The notes: generated from the letters alone by a model not told the origin. Shown: positions 44,979-54,572, counted from the first letter of the stretch. The stretch is DNA of 58,895 nucleotides from Oscillospiraceae bacterium (GCA_015063795.1 SVTL01000013.1:1-58895), one strand, 5' to 3'. Numbers and translations are program-made.

Positions 44979-45683
44979 ATGTTACTGGATCTGATACAAA
45001 CCGCCTTGAGCGGCGGGGAGATCCGCTGGCTTCTGATCTCGTTTTTGCTCAGCCTGCCGGTGATCCTCTTTTCCCTTTCCTTCCATGAATATGCCCACGC
45101 CTTTGCCGCCCACAAGATGGGAGACCAAACGGCGCGGAATTTCGGACGGCTGACGCTGAATCCTGCCAAGCACCTCGATCCGATGGGAACGCTGTGTATG
45201 CTGGTGTTCGGCTTCGGATGGGCCAAGCCCGTGCCGGTCAATGCCCGCAACTTCGACGATCCGCGTAAGGGCATGGCTCTGACCTCGGTTGCAGGGCCGC
45301 TGTCCAATCTGCTGCTGGCCTTTGTTTCGCTGTTTTTCTCCATGCTGTGGAATTCGCTTGTTCTGCCGCTGACCATTCAGGGAGGAGAAACGCTGTTCTA
45401 TCTGGCGTATTTCTTCGGCGTGCTGCTGGACACCATGCACTGGATGAATCTGTATCTGGCGCTGTTCAACCTGCTTCCCATTCCGCCTCTGGACGGCTCC
45501 CGCCTGATGATGATGATCCTGCCCGAAAAGTGGTATTTTTCGCTGATGCAGTATGAGCGGTATACCTATCTCATCGTCATCATCCTGCTGGCAACGGGCA
45601 TTCTGTCGGGTGCTTTGAGCACGGTCTCCGACTGGATCTCCATCGGGATGCGGACGGTGATCGGATTTCTCCCGTTTGTATGA
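44979..45683 (+). CDS. site-2-protease-like membrane metallopeptidase (M50 family)
   Basis: 234 residues with about six membrane segments. The zinc motif HEYAH (in LSFHEYAHAFAAHKMGD) is in the second segment region and the third ligand in NLLPIPPLDGSRL. It belongs to the small YwhC/rseP-like group without PDZ domains, found widely in Firmicutes, usually beside scpA-scpB as here. It probably cleaves membrane proteins inside the bilayer; the substrate is unknown. The ATG is immediately after the lysA stop. Its stop overlaps an alternative scpA start. Confidence 0.9.
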   Translation: MLLDLIQTALSGGEIRWLLISFLLSLPVILFSLSFHEYAHAFAAHKMGDQTARNFGRLTLNPAKHLDPMGTLCMLVFGFGWAKPVPVNARNFDDPRKGMALTSVAGPLSNLLLAFVSLFFSMLWNSLVLPLTIQGGETLFYLAYFFGVLLDTMHWMNLYLALFNLLPIPPLDGSRLMMMILPEKWYFSLMQYERYTYLIVIILLATGILSGALSTVSDWISIGMRTVIGFLPFV

Positions 45684-45694
45684 GAGAGGACGCT

Positions 45695-46540
45695 ATGAAA
45701 GAGGACAACAAGACAGCGGAGGGCGCCGTGCTTCCCATTGTCGAGGGGAGCGAGAGCGAGGGACTCCGCTTCAAAACCGAGGTGTATGAGGGACCGCTGG
45801 ATCTTCTGCTGGCCCTGATCACGAAAAACAAGGTGGACATCTGCGATATTCCCATCGCGCTGATCCTTGACCAGTATCTGGCATATCTGGATCTGATGCG
45901 CCGTATGGATGTGGAGATCGCATCGGAATTCATCGTCATGGCCGCTGAGCTGATGCTCATCAAGAGCAAGATGCTGCTGCCCCGCCGTGAGGAAGAGGAA
46001 GAGAATCCGCGGGAACGGCTGGCCGCCGCACTGTTGGAATACAAGCGTGCAAAGGAGGCCTCCCCCCTGCTTCTCAAGCGGTACGGACAATTCTCCGGCC
46101 GTCTGATCAAGGAGGAGATGGAGCTTGCCCCCGAAAAGGCCGAGCTGGAGGATCTGGACGTGGAGCTGCTGGAAAAGGCCTTCGAGCGGATCCTGCGCCA
46201 CGCCAAGCTGACCAAGACCGTTCCCGAGCAGACCTTCAAGCCCCTGATCACCAGGAAGGTGGTGCCGGTCAACGAAAAGATGAGCGACATCACGCACCTG
46301 CTGCAGATGGGCGGACGGATGAGCTTTCGTGAGATCATCCAGCTGGCCCATTCCCGTTCCGAGGCCATCGCGTCGTTTTTAGCGCTGTTGGAGATGATCA
46401 AAACGCGGGTGGTCAACCTGTTTGTCGAGGAGGACGAGGAGATCGTCTTCGAGCTGAATGCCGAACGGGATGAGAGAGAGCCGTTGATCTCCGACTTTGA
46501 CAGCGGAGAAGGCGAAAGCCAAGAAACGAAACAAGAGTAA
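45695..46540 (+). CDS. scpA: segregation and condensation protein A
   Basis: 281 residues from ATG 45695, which has GAGAGGACG upstream; an alternative ATG at 45680 overlaps the previous stop but has no comparable site. YEGPLDLLLALI is the ScpA kleisin signature near the N-terminus, and the C-terminal winged helix contains MSFREIIQLAHSRSEAIASFLALLEM. With ScpB and Smc it forms the condensin that organises the chromosome. The tail (last 20 residues) is acidic. scpB follows after 22 bp. Confidence 0.95.
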   Translation: MKEDNKTAEGAVLPIVEGSESEGLRFKTEVYEGPLDLLLALITKNKVDICDIPIALILDQYLAYLDLMRRMDVEIASEFIVMAAELMLIKSKMLLPRREEEEENPRERLAAALLEYKRAKEASPLLLKRYGQFSGRLIKEEMELAPEKAELEDLDVELLEKAFERILRHAKLTKTVPEQTFKPLITRKVVPVNEKMSDITHLLQMGGRMSFREIIQLAHSRSEAIASFLALLEMIKTRVVNLFVEEDEEIVFELNAERDEREPLISDFDSGEGESQETKQE

Positions 46541-46562
46541 AAAAGTAAGGATACAAACGATT

Positions 46563-47138
46563 ATGACCGAAGAGTCCAAGGAAACACTCCCCCTTTCGCC
46601 GGAGGAGATGCGGCGGATCCTCGAGGCGGTGCTCTTTGCCTCGGGTGCGCCGATGAAGTATGAAAAGCTGGGCGAGGTGCTGTCGCTGACGGCGGGCGAG
46701 GCCAAACAGCTGGTCCGCAGCTATGCCAATGAGTACAACAGCGAGTCGATCCCGCGCGGTGTGCAGATCTTACTGTACGACGACAGCTGTCAGATGTGCA
46801 CCAAGGAGAGCTATGAGCCCTACATCCGCAAGGCTCTGGGCATCACCCGTGAGGGGGGCAATCTGTCCAATTCCTCGCTGGAGACGTTGGCGGTGATCGC
46901 ATACAACCAGCCGGTAACGCGTGCGTTCGTCGAGCAGGTGAGGGGCGTGGATTCCTCCTATGCCATCTCGGTGCTGTTGGACCGCAACCTCATCGAAAAG
47001 GCGGGACGTCTGGATGTGCCGGGCAAGCCCAATCTTTATGCCACCACGCCCGATTTTCTGCGGGTGTTCGGCCTTGAGTCGGTCGAGCAGCTGCCCCAGA
47101 TCGACCTGACCGAGCTTGGCGGCGTACCGAAGGCGTAA
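46563..47138 (+). CDS. scpB: segregation and condensation protein B
   Basis: 191 residues from ATG 46563. Two winged helices; the signature stretches are ILEAVLFASGAPM, SLETLAVIAYNQPVTR and VLLDRNLIEKAGRLDVPGKP. It dimerises and binds ScpA to complete the kleisin ring. AAGGATACAAACGATT precedes the ATG, with a rather long spacing. It sits in the normal scpA-scpB order; a DUF2953 gene follows. Confidence 0.95.
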   Translation: MTEESKETLPLSPEEMRRILEAVLFASGAPMKYEKLGEVLSLTAGEAKQLVRSYANEYNSESIPRGVQILLYDDSCQMCTKESYEPYIRKALGITREGGNLSNSSLETLAVIAYNQPVTRAFVEQVRGVDSSYAISVLLDRNLIEKAGRLDVPGKPNLYATTPDFLRVFGLESVEQLPQIDLTELGGVPKA

Positions 47139-47180
47139 AAAAGATCGCTTAAGTCAAACACAAAGGATCGGAGAAACAGC

Positions 47181-47924
47181 ATGAACGGATGGGGCATCCT
47201 GCTCATCATCGTGTCGCTCATCGCGGCGTTGCTCTCCGTGTGGGTGCGGATCCGCATCGTGGCCGCCCCCGAAGCACGGGTCTTTTTGCGCGTCTGCTTT
47301 TTCACCTTCCCGATCTATCCCAAAAAAGAAAAAAGGGTACGCCGTATGAAGGCGTGGCCGAAGGAAAAGACAAAAAAAGTCAAAAAAGAGAAGAAAAAGA
47401 AAGCGGCTGCCGATCAAAATGCCGGGGACGGGAAAAAGAAGGGGATCTCCTCCGCGCTGTTCACCGTGAGACGGGTGATCGCGGTCCTGCGCGTGTTTTT
47501 TGCCAAGTTTCCGCAGCATCTGCACGTGGACCTGCGGCATCTGACCGTGGCGGTGGCATCCCCCGATGCGGCGAAAACCGCCATCGAATACGGGCTGGTC
47601 AGCCAGGCGCTGGCGTATTTGGCCGAGCTGATCGACCGGCACAGCCATCTGCACATCGGCAAAAAGAGCGAGGTGTCGGTGTATGCCGATTTTCTCTCGC
47701 AAAAAAGCACCGTGCACATCGACATTACGCTTCGCATCCGTCTTCTGCACATCCTCACGCTGGCCATCCATTCCGCGCTGGCCTTTCTCCGCACGGAGGA
47801 TACGCGGACAAAGACGGATGCCTCCCCAAAACCGTCGGGAGGGCAGAGCGGGGGAGCGCAGACCAAAGCGCCGCAGACCAAAGCACCTCAGACCGGCGTG
47901 AGGCAGCAGGCCGCAGCCGAATGA
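47181..47924 (+). CDS. DUF2953 domain membrane protein
   Basis: 247 residues. One N-terminal membrane helix (about 5-25), a lysine-rich linker (about 47-85), then the DUF2953 region (about 90-205: a long amphipathic and beta-rich part with RHLTVAVASPDAAKTAIEYG). In Firmicutes this domain is typical of genes beside ytfJ and is linked by context to sporulation. The C-terminal tail is Pro/Ala/Thr/Gln-rich with the repeat TKAPQ. GGAGAA lies before the ATG at 47181. Confidence 0.8.
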   Translation: MNGWGILLIIVSLIAALLSVWVRIRIVAAPEARVFLRVCFFTFPIYPKKEKRVRRMKAWPKEKTKKVKKEKKKKAAADQNAGDGKKKGISSALFTVRRVIAVLRVFFAKFPQHLHVDLRHLTVAVASPDAAKTAIEYGLVSQALAYLAELIDRHSHLHIGKKSEVSVYADFLSQKSTVHIDITLRIRLLHILTLAIHSALAFLRTEDTRTKTDASPKPSGGQSGGAQTKAPQTKAPQTGVRQQAAAE

Positions 47925-48014
47925 GAGCGGCATCCGAACACGCATACCATAGAAACAAAACGCAAAAACAAGAACCATACAGATGAAAATACACAAGAAA
48001 GCGGGGCGACTTTC

Positions 48015-48491
48015 ATGGAACATCAAAACGGCAAGAGCAAAATGAACGACATCATCAAAACAACTCTGGAGAATATGAAGACCATCGTCGAGTCCAACAC
48101 CATCATCGGCGATCCCATCGAAACAACGGGGGGCGTTGTGGTCATTCCCGTGTCCAAGGTCTCGCTGGGCTTTGCCTCGGGCGGATTGGACTATGCCTCC
48201 AAAAAGGAGGAGGTCAAGCCGTCGGCGGCCAATTTCGGAGGCGGCGGCGGTACGGGCATGAGCGTTTCGCCCGTGGCGTTTCTGGTCATCCGTCAGGACG
48301 GCAGCGTGGAGCTTCTCAACATCGCCAACCAGTACGGCGACACCGCGGTCAACCGCATCGCGTCCATCGGCGACATCTTCGAGCGCTCGCCCGACGTGAT
48401 CGAGCGGCTGAAAAACGTCTTTACCGGCAAGAAAAAAGAAGAAAAAGAAGAAAAGACCGCAGACGAAACGAAAAGCAGCGAGAATGCCTGA
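48015..48491 (+). CDS. ytfJ: sporulation protein YtfJ/GerW
   Basis: 158 residues. The YtfJ family core is clear: NTIIGDPIETTGGVVVIPVSKVSLGFA (in pieces) and NFGGGGGTGMSVSPVAFLVI. In B. subtilis GerW (YtfJ) is needed for germination in L-alanine. The tail (about the last 25 residues) is a low-complexity Lys/Glu stretch. It follows the DUF2953 gene, as is usual, and precedes a dacF-like gene. The start at 48015 has only GCGGGGCGAC upstream; a second ATG at 48042 is possible. Confidence 0.92.
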   Translation: MEHQNGKSKMNDIIKTTLENMKTIVESNTIIGDPIETTGGVVVIPVSKVSLGFASGGLDYASKKEEVKPSAANFGGGGGTGMSVSPVAFLVIRQDGSVELLNIANQYGDTAVNRIASIGDIFERSPDVIERLKNVFTGKKKEEKEEKTADETKSSENA

Positions 48492-48527
48492 GAAAAGCGG
48501 AAACATTTTTCACACATAAAAACGCCC

Positions 48528-48563
48528 CGTGCTTCTGACAATATCGTCAGAATTCTGCACGGA
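48528..48563 (+). promoter_or_regulatory. hairpin just upstream of the D,D-carboxypeptidase start
   Basis: CCGTGC-TTCTGAC (48528-48540) pairs with GTCAGAA and GCACGG (48547-48553, 48558-48563) with a 4-nt bulge. The stem ends one base before GGAAGG at 48562-48567, so it can mask or expose the ribosome-binding site. There is no T-run, so it is not a terminator. Confidence 0.5.
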
Positions 48564-48573
48564 AGGTGTTTTT

Positions 48574-49638
48574 ATGAAAGCCAACAAGATCATTCTTTCT
48601 CTGTTTCTGACGGGAGCGCTGCTTTTGCCTGCCCTGCCGGTGTCGGCGCTGTCTGCGGAGGCGTATGTGCTCATGGAGGCCGAAAGCGGCGGAATCGTCT
48701 GCGAAAAGCAAGCGGACAAACGCCTGCCCATGGCCAGCACCACCAAGATCATGACCGCCCTCGTGGCGATGGAAGCGATGCCGCTGGATGAAAAGGTCCG
48801 CATCCCGAAGGAGGCGGTGGGGATCGAGGGCTCGTCGGTGTACCTGAAGGAGGGCGAGGTGCTGACGTTGGAGGAGCTTTTGTATGCACTCCTGCTTGCC
48901 AGCGCCAACGATGCCGCCGAAGCGATTGCCATTGCGGTGGCGGGGAGCGTATCTGCCTTTGCGGAGAGGATGAACCGCCGCGCAGAGGAACTGGGGCTGA
49001 CCGATACCCATTTCACAAACCCCCACGGTTTGTTTGACGAAGCGCACTACACCACTGCCCGCGAGCTGGCGGCGATCGCCCGTGAGGCGCTGGAAAACGA
49101 GGACTTTGCCCGTATCGTCTCCAGCGGGAGGGCGAGCATCCCCGGCAGCGACGGGGGGAAACGCTTCTTGGTCAACCACAACCGCCTGCTGAAAAGCTGT
49201 GAGGGGTGCATCGGAGTCAAGACCGGCTTCACCAAGAAGAGCGGACGCTGTCTGGTGTCGGCGGCGGAGCGGGAGGGCGTGCGCCTGATCGCGGTAACGC
49301 TGAATGCCCCCGATGACTGGAACGACCACGCCTGCCTGTTCGAAGAGGGCTTTGCTTGCTATGAGCATATGCTGTTGGCGCGGGAGGGCGACATCGGCTT
49401 TGTGATGCGAAGTGTTGGCGGCGAGCGCGATACGGTGTCCTTTTCCAACGCTGACCGCATCGAGGCCACGCTTCGCAAAGAGGGGAAGAACATCACCTGC
49501 CGCGTGGAAAAGCGCCCGTTTTACTATGCGCCCATTGCAAAGGGCGAGGTGCTGGGCAGGGTGATCTTTTATAACAACGGAAGCCCGATCGGCGAGAGCC
49601 TTCTCACCGCCGACCATGAGGTAAGAATCGGGGCGTGA
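48574..49638 (+). CDS. D-alanyl-D-alanine carboxypeptidase (DacF/DacB type)
   Basis: 354 residues. A signal peptide (about 1-28) precedes the S11 transpeptidase-like domain with SxxK in ASTTKI, SxN in ASANDA and KTG in VKTGFTKKSG. A C-terminal beta domain (about 270-354) is of the PBP5 type. It trims D-Ala from peptidoglycan peptides. Position after ytfJ matches the sporulation-specific DacF of Clostridia; strong homology to the vegetative DacA cannot be excluded. GGAAGG precedes ATG 48574. A hairpin lies in front of this site. Confidence 0.9.
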   Translation: MKANKIILSLFLTGALLLPALPVSALSAEAYVLMEAESGGIVCEKQADKRLPMASTTKIMTALVAMEAMPLDEKVRIPKEAVGIEGSSVYLKEGEVLTLEELLYALLLASANDAAEAIAIAVAGSVSAFAERMNRRAEELGLTDTHFTNPHGLFDEAHYTTARELAAIAREALENEDFARIVSSGRASIPGSDGGKRFLVNHNRLLKSCEGCIGVKTGFTKKSGRCLVSAAEREGVRLIAVTLNAPDDWNDHACLFEEGFACYEHMLLAREGDIGFVMRSVGGERDTVSFSNADRIEATLRKEGKNITCRVEKRPFYYAPIAKGEVLGRVIFYNNGSPIGESLLTADHEVRIGA

Positions 49639-49713
49639 AGTGCCCATAAAGCCGTGCGCGGGATGTGCCCTGACCCAAAACGGGCATGGGGCGCGCGGCA
49701 AAAAGGAGACAAC

Positions 49714-50436
49714 GTGATTCGACTGCAGAAATTTTTATCGGAGGCAGGGCTCATGTCCCGCCGCCATGCCGAGGAGGAGATCGCGGCCGGCCGCATCCTG
49801 ATCAACGGACGAAAAGCCGAATTGGGAGACAAGGTCGATCCGCAGACCGATTCGGTTACATACCAAGGAAAGAAGGTGGTCCCTCCCGCCTCAGCGCGGA
49901 AGGTCTATCTGATGCTCAATAAGCCGGTTGGCTATGTGACCACCCTTTCCGATGAAAAGGGACGTCCCTGCGTCAGCGATCTGGTGAAGGATGCGGGCGT
50001 GCGCGTGTGGCCCTGCGGACGGCTGGATATGTATTCGGAGGGACTGCTGATCCTCACCAACGACGGCGAATTGACCAATGCACTCACCCACCCGGTCCAC
50101 GATGCGCCGAAGATCTACCACGTGCGCGTGGCGGGAAAGGTGGAGCAAGACACCATCCGTCTCCTCTCCTCGCCGATGACGCTGGACGATGGATATGTCA
50201 CCCGTCCGGTGAAGACCGAGGTGGTGACGCTGAAGGAGGAATATACCGTCCTCCGCATGGAACTGTATGAGGGACGGAACCGCCAGATCCGCCAAATGTG
50301 CGAGCAGGCGGGGCTGAAGGTGCTGAGGCTCTGCCGCGTGGCCATCGGTACGCTGAAGCTGGGCAATCTGGCCCCGGGGCGCTGGCGCCATCTCACTGCC
50401 TCTCAGGTGCAGTATCTCAAATCCTTTGAAAAATAA
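49714..50436 (+). CDS. rluB: pseudouridine synthase, RluB/RsuA family
   Basis: 240 residues from GTG 49714, which has AAAGGAG upstream; a longer frame adds a nonconserved N-terminus. S4 RNA-binding domain (about 1-60: LQKFLSEAGLMSRRHAEEEI) then catalytic domain with PCGRLDMYSEGLLILTND (catalytic Asp in RLD) and YEGRNRQIRQMCEQAG. It makes pseudouridine in rRNA, probably position 2605 in 23S RNA (B. subtilis numbering differs). It follows the sporulation block. Confidence 0.92.
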   Translation: MIRLQKFLSEAGLMSRRHAEEEIAAGRILINGRKAELGDKVDPQTDSVTYQGKKVVPPASARKVYLMLNKPVGYVTTLSDEKGRPCVSDLVKDAGVRVWPCGRLDMYSEGLLILTNDGELTNALTHPVHDAPKIYHVRVAGKVEQDTIRLLSSPMTLDDGYVTRPVKTEVVTLKEEYTVLRMELYEGRNRQIRQMCEQAGLKVLRLCRVAIGTLKLGNLAPGRWRHLTASQVQYLKSFEK

Positions 50437-50473
50437 GCAACCGACAACACACAAAATACAATAGGTGAACAAC

Positions 50474-51355
50474 ATGGCAAACGAAAACAAAAATCGGATC
50501 AAAAAGCCCTTTCAGCCGAAGGAGCTGCTGATGGACGCAGGCGTGCTGCTGCTTGGATCTTTTCTGTTCGCGGTGGCGGTCAATCTCTTCATTCTGCCCG
50601 GCAGGGTGGTGGTGGGCGGACTGACCGGTATCTCCACGGTGGTACATATGCTCTTCCATACCCCGGTGGGTGTGGTCATCATGGCGCTGAATGTACCGCT
50701 GATGCTGCTCTACGGCTACAACTACGGCTTCCGCCGTCTGGCCAAAACGGTGCTGAGCGTCATCTTCACCTCCGTGGCCACCGACGTGATCACCTTTCTG
50801 CCGATCACAAACGAAGATCCGCTGTTCTGCTCGATTCTGGGCGGTGCCTGCATGGGTCTTGCCTGCGGCATCCTCTTCACCCGCGGCTTCACCTCGGGCG
50901 GTACGGATCTGGTGGCATATGTGCTGAAAAAGCGCTTCAAAAACATTTCCACCGGCCGCTTCATCCTCATCATCGATGTGATGATCATCGTCGGCGCCAC
51001 GCTGTTCACGAAAAACTACATCGGTGTGTTCTATTCGCTGATCACCACCTTTGTCTGGACGAAGGTCATCGATTTTGTGCTGGACAGCACGGGTAAGGCC
51101 AAGCTGGTGTTTGTGATGAGCGAGAAATACAAGGAGATCTCCGATCAGGTCACAGGCGAGCTGACACGGGGCGTCACGGTGCTGGACGGCAAGGGCTGGT
51201 ACACCAAGCAGGAGCGTCCGGTGCTGATGTGTGCGGTCAAACGCACCGAGGTCTTCCGTCTCAAGCAGATCATTCAGAGCGCCGATCCCCATGCATTCGT
51301 CATATGCTCGGAGGCCAATGAGGTGCTCGGACAGGGCTTTGACGTTGCCAAGTAA
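50474..51355 (+). CDS. YitT family membrane protein (DUF161-DUF2179)
   Basis: 293 residues. Five or so membrane segments in the first 190 residues, with GRVVVGGLTGISTV and FTRGFTSGGTDLVAYVLKK, the conserved glycine strands of the YitT family, followed by a cytoplasmic DUF2179 domain (about 205-290: RGVTVLDGKGWYTKQERPVLMCAVKRTEV). The function is unknown; transport or sensing has been proposed. AGGTGAAC lies before ATG 50474. GTG 50465 is an alternative. Confidence 0.9.
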   Translation: MANENKNRIKKPFQPKELLMDAGVLLLGSFLFAVAVNLFILPGRVVVGGLTGISTVVHMLFHTPVGVVIMALNVPLMLLYGYNYGFRRLAKTVLSVIFTSVATDVITFLPITNEDPLFCSILGGACMGLACGILFTRGFTSGGTDLVAYVLKKRFKNISTGRFILIIDVMIIVGATLFTKNYIGVFYSLITTFVWTKVIDFVLDSTGKAKLVFVMSEKYKEISDQVTGELTRGVTVLDGKGWYTKQERPVLMCAVKRTEVFRLKQIIQSADPHAFVICSEANEVLGQGFDVAK

Positions 51356-51379
51356 GAGGAAAAAGGAGTTTGGAAAGCG

Positions 51380-52285
51380 ATGAAACAAACAGGAAAGGCA
51401 AAAAGAAATACCGTTCTCACAGCGTTGGCGGCTGTGTCGGCTCTGGTGCTGGCGGTCTGGCAGAGTCTTCTTCTGCAAAGCAAGTTTGATTTTGATACCC
51501 ATACGTACGATCCGGGCACCGCATCCCCGATGCTGATGCTCGCGGTGTTGGCTGTGTTTGTCCTCTTCTTCCTGTCCACGCTTGTGTGGAAAAAGGAGAA
51601 GACGGAGGAGACGCTTTCGCGCGGCGGCGTGCTGCTGTCGGTTTCGGCCTCCCTGTGCGGAGCGGCACTGCTGGTCTCGTGCGGTCTCTTCTTTCACACC
51701 ATGCTCTTCAGCGGTTTGCCGTATGCGGGCAATCCCGACCGCGCGCAGTATGCGCTGAAGCTGGCGTCGGCTCTCTTGGCCATTCCCTCGGCGGTCTATT
51801 TCTTCCGCATCGCCTTCAGCCGTCAAAAGCTCTCCCGTCCCGCGGTGATGCTTTCCTTCGCTCCCGTGGCGTATACGGCGGTCTTTCTTGTGGGCGTGTA
51901 TTACGACCGCTCCATCCGCCTCAACAGCCCCGTCCGAATTCTGGATCAGCTGGCTCTGATCGCGCTGATGCTGGCGCTTCTCTATGAATCCCGCTTTCAG
52001 ATGGAGCGCCCGAATGCACGGCTGTACAAGGCCTTTGCATGGAGTGCGCTTCCGCTGCTGGGCGTGTCTGCCATCCCCCATGCGGTGATGATGGCAGGCG
52101 GATCGTATGCGATGGATGCTTCGGGGGCAGGCTATGCCTTTGCGGCGTTCTGCGCGCTGTATTTGGCTGTTCGTCTCTTTTCGCTGTCCGACTCGGAACA
52201 GGAGGAAGTGTCGATCGAACAAACGGAAGCCGATGCGGTGGAAACGGAAGCCGATGCAGGCGAAAAAGACAACGAACAAAACTGA
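51380..52285 (+). CDS. polytopic membrane protein of unknown family
   Basis: 301 residues. Roughly eight hydrophobic segments (near 11-32, 50-70, 84-108, 124-145, 153-173, 187-205, 217-240, 248-266) and an acidic cytoplasmic tail with repeated Glu-Ala-Asp groups (about the last 30 residues). I recognise no motif. It follows yitT by 24 bp and precedes recG by 57 bp. AAAAGGAG is upstream of the ATG. Function not assignable. Confidence 0.7.
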   Translation: MKQTGKAKRNTVLTALAAVSALVLAVWQSLLLQSKFDFDTHTYDPGTASPMLMLAVLAVFVLFFLSTLVWKKEKTEETLSRGGVLLSVSASLCGAALLVSCGLFFHTMLFSGLPYAGNPDRAQYALKLASALLAIPSAVYFFRIAFSRQKLSRPAVMLSFAPVAYTAVFLVGVYYDRSIRLNSPVRILDQLALIALMLALLYESRFQMERPNARLYKAFAWSALPLLGVSAIPHAVMMAGGSYAMDASGAGYAFAAFCALYLAVRLFSLSDSEQEEVSIEQTEADAVETEADAGEKDNEQN

Positions 52286-52342
52286 GAAACAAATCAACGA
52301 ACGAATCGAGCTTTTTGAGAAAAAAGCGTTTTTGGAGGCCGT

Positions 52343-54481
52343 ATGACGAACTTCTTTCACGCTCCCATCACCGAGCTGCCGAAGGTGGGCAAGGTGCGCG
52401 CATCGCTTTGCGCCAAGCTGGGACTGAAGACCGTCGGCGACCTCCTGTATCATTTTCCGCGGTCTTATCAGGATCGCGGCGACATCCGCAAGGTCTGCCT
52501 GTGCGAGCCGGAGGTGACGCATGCCTTCCTGCTGACGGTGGCCACGCCGCCGAAAACCGCCAAGCTCAGCCGATCGATGTCCATCACCAAATTCACCGTC
52601 TTTGACGACAGCGGCAAGGCAAGCGTCACCTTTTTCAACCAGCCCTTTGTCAAGGATGTGTTCTGCGTTGGCGCCACCTACCGCTTCTTCGGTAAGCTGA
52701 AGAAAAAAGGGGGGGTACCCGAGCTGGTCTCGCCTCAATATGAGCTGTACAACGAAAGCGCCCCGCCTGCCGATCTGTATCCCGTCTATCCGCTGACGGC
52801 GGGGCTGAACAACAAAACGATGACCGCCATGGTCAAAAGCGCCTTTGCCCCCTTCACCCGTGACGGGATCTGCTATCTTCCCGAAACGCTTCCTTCGTAT
52901 CTGATCGAGGAATACGGGCTGTTGTCGGCGGGGGCGGCGGTCAGCGGTCTTCACTTCCCGTCGGATTTGGGCGGTCTGGAAAAAGCAAGGCGGCGTCTGT
53001 TTTTTGAGCAGATGCTGGTCTTTTCGCTGGGCATTTCGGTCAACCGCCGTCAGATGAATGCCTGTGATCGGAAGCCCTTTCCCATGGAAAAAAAGGACGA
53101 TCAGCCGCTTTTGTCCCGTCTCGGCTTTGCCTTTACCGGCGCTCAGCGGCGGGCGGCGGACGAGATCGCTTCGGATATGACGGCAAAAAACAAACGTCCC
53201 ATGACGCGCCTGCTGTCGGGCGATGTGGGAAGCGGCAAAACGGCGGTGGCGGCCTATGCCGCGTATCAGGCGGTGGCCAACGGGCTTCAGGTGTCGCTGA
53301 TGGCCCCCACCGAGATTTTGGCACGCCAGCATTATAAGGATCTGGCGCCGCTGTTTGAATCGATGGGCTATGCGACCGCGCTTCTGCTGGGCTCCACACG
53401 GGCGGCGGAAAAAAAGAACATTTATGCGGGGATGCAGCGCGGTCAGATCTCGCTTGTGATCGGCACACACGCGCTGTTGAACGAAAATGCGCTCTTCCAT
53501 TCGCTGGGGCTGGTGATCACCGACGAACAGCACCGTTTCGGCTTTGCCCAGCGGGCGGCCCTGCTCTCGCAGACGTTGGACAAGGCGCACTACCCCCATA
53601 TGCTGGCCATGTCGGCCACCCCCATCCCGCGCACCATGGCGCTGATCGTATACGGCGACATGGATCTTTCCCATCTCAACGAGCTGCCGCCCGGACGGCA
53701 GAGGGTGGACACCTTCCTTGTGGACGAGTCCTACCGTCAGCGGCTCAACGGCTTTATCCGCAAGCAGGCGGAGGCGGGCGGACAGGTGTACATCGTTTGC
53801 CCTGCGGTGGAAAGCGACAGCGAGGAGGAGTCGGAGGACGCGGGCGGAGACGGAGAAACGCTGATGCCGCTGAAGGCGGCGGTCAATTACGCGCAAACGC
53901 TGAAAAACGAGATCTTTCCCGATCTGAACGTGGGCTTCATCCACGGCAAGATGAATGCGGCAGACAAGGATCGTGTGATGGAGGCCTTTGCCGCCAATGA
54001 GATCCACATTCTGGTGTCCACCACCGTCATCGAGGTGGGCGTCAATGTGCCCAATGCCACGCTGATGATCGTGGAAAATGCCGACCGCTTCGGTCTGTCC
54101 CAGCTGCATCAGCTTCGCGGACGGGTGGGCAGAGGCAGCAAGAAGGCCTACTGCGTTCTGGTCAGCGACAGCAAAAACGAGAAAACGCGGGAGCGGTTGA
54201 CCGTGATGAAGACCACCTACGACGGCTATCGCATTGCCGAGCAGGATCTGGCTCAGCGCGGTCCGGGCGATTTTCTGCCCTCGAAGGGGGGCGGACTCCG
54301 TCAGCACGGCGAGATGGAATTCAATCTCTCTCCCGCCGGCGGAGGGGATATGGAGCTGCTGCGGCAGGCGGTGGACTGCGCCAAAGCCATCGCCGAGAGC
54401 GATCCCGATCTTTCCGAGGAGAAAAACGCTCTGCTGAAAAAGGCCGTGGGCGAGCTGTTCGAGGGCGACATCAACGCTTGA
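52343..54481 (+). CDS. recG: ATP-dependent DNA helicase RecG
   Basis: 712 residues. N-terminal wedge (OB) domain (about 60-150), helicase motif I GDVGSGKTAVAAYAAY, motif II DEQHRFG, motif III SATPIPRT, motif V TTVIEVGVNVPNA, and motif VI QLRGRVGRG. RecG unwinds branched DNA such as stalled forks and Holliday junctions. An acidic, low-complexity insert (SDSEEESEDAGGDGE, about residues 492-506) lies between motifs IV and V, longer than usual. GGAGG lies upstream of the ATG at 52343. Confidence 0.96.
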   Translation: MTNFFHAPITELPKVGKVRASLCAKLGLKTVGDLLYHFPRSYQDRGDIRKVCLCEPEVTHAFLLTVATPPKTAKLSRSMSITKFTVFDDSGKASVTFFNQPFVKDVFCVGATYRFFGKLKKKGGVPELVSPQYELYNESAPPADLYPVYPLTAGLNNKTMTAMVKSAFAPFTRDGICYLPETLPSYLIEEYGLLSAGAAVSGLHFPSDLGGLEKARRRLFFEQMLVFSLGISVNRRQMNACDRKPFPMEKKDDQPLLSRLGFAFTGAQRRAADEIASDMTAKNKRPMTRLLSGDVGSGKTAVAAYAAYQAVANGLQVSLMAPTEILARQHYKDLAPLFESMGYATALLLGSTRAAEKKNIYAGMQRGQISLVIGTHALLNENALFHSLGLVITDEQHRFGFAQRAALLSQTLDKAHYPHMLAMSATPIPRTMALIVYGDMDLSHLNELPPGRQRVDTFLVDESYRQRLNGFIRKQAEAGGQVYIVCPAVESDSEEESEDAGGDGETLMPLKAAVNYAQTLKNEIFPDLNVGFIHGKMNAADKDRVMEAFAANEIHILVSTTVIEVGVNVPNATLMIVENADRFGLSQLHQLRGRVGRGSKKAYCVLVSDSKNEKTRERLTVMKTTYDGYRIAEQDLAQRGPGDFLPSKGGGLRQHGEMEFNLSPAGGGDMELLRQAVDCAKAIAESDPDLSEEKNALLKKAVGELFEGDINA

Positions 54482-54572
54482 AGCACCATCACGACCGACT
54501 GTATCCCGGTATCATAAACCATTTAAAAAACGCATCATAAACCATTTTCATACAAACAGGACGGAAGAACAT

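Noticed and set aside
50417-54307. Minus-strand open frame of nearly 1300 codons
   Set aside because: It is antisense to yitT, the membrane protein and recG, all of which have proper motifs and start sites. The translated product is Arg/His/Gln-rich without any recognisable domain.
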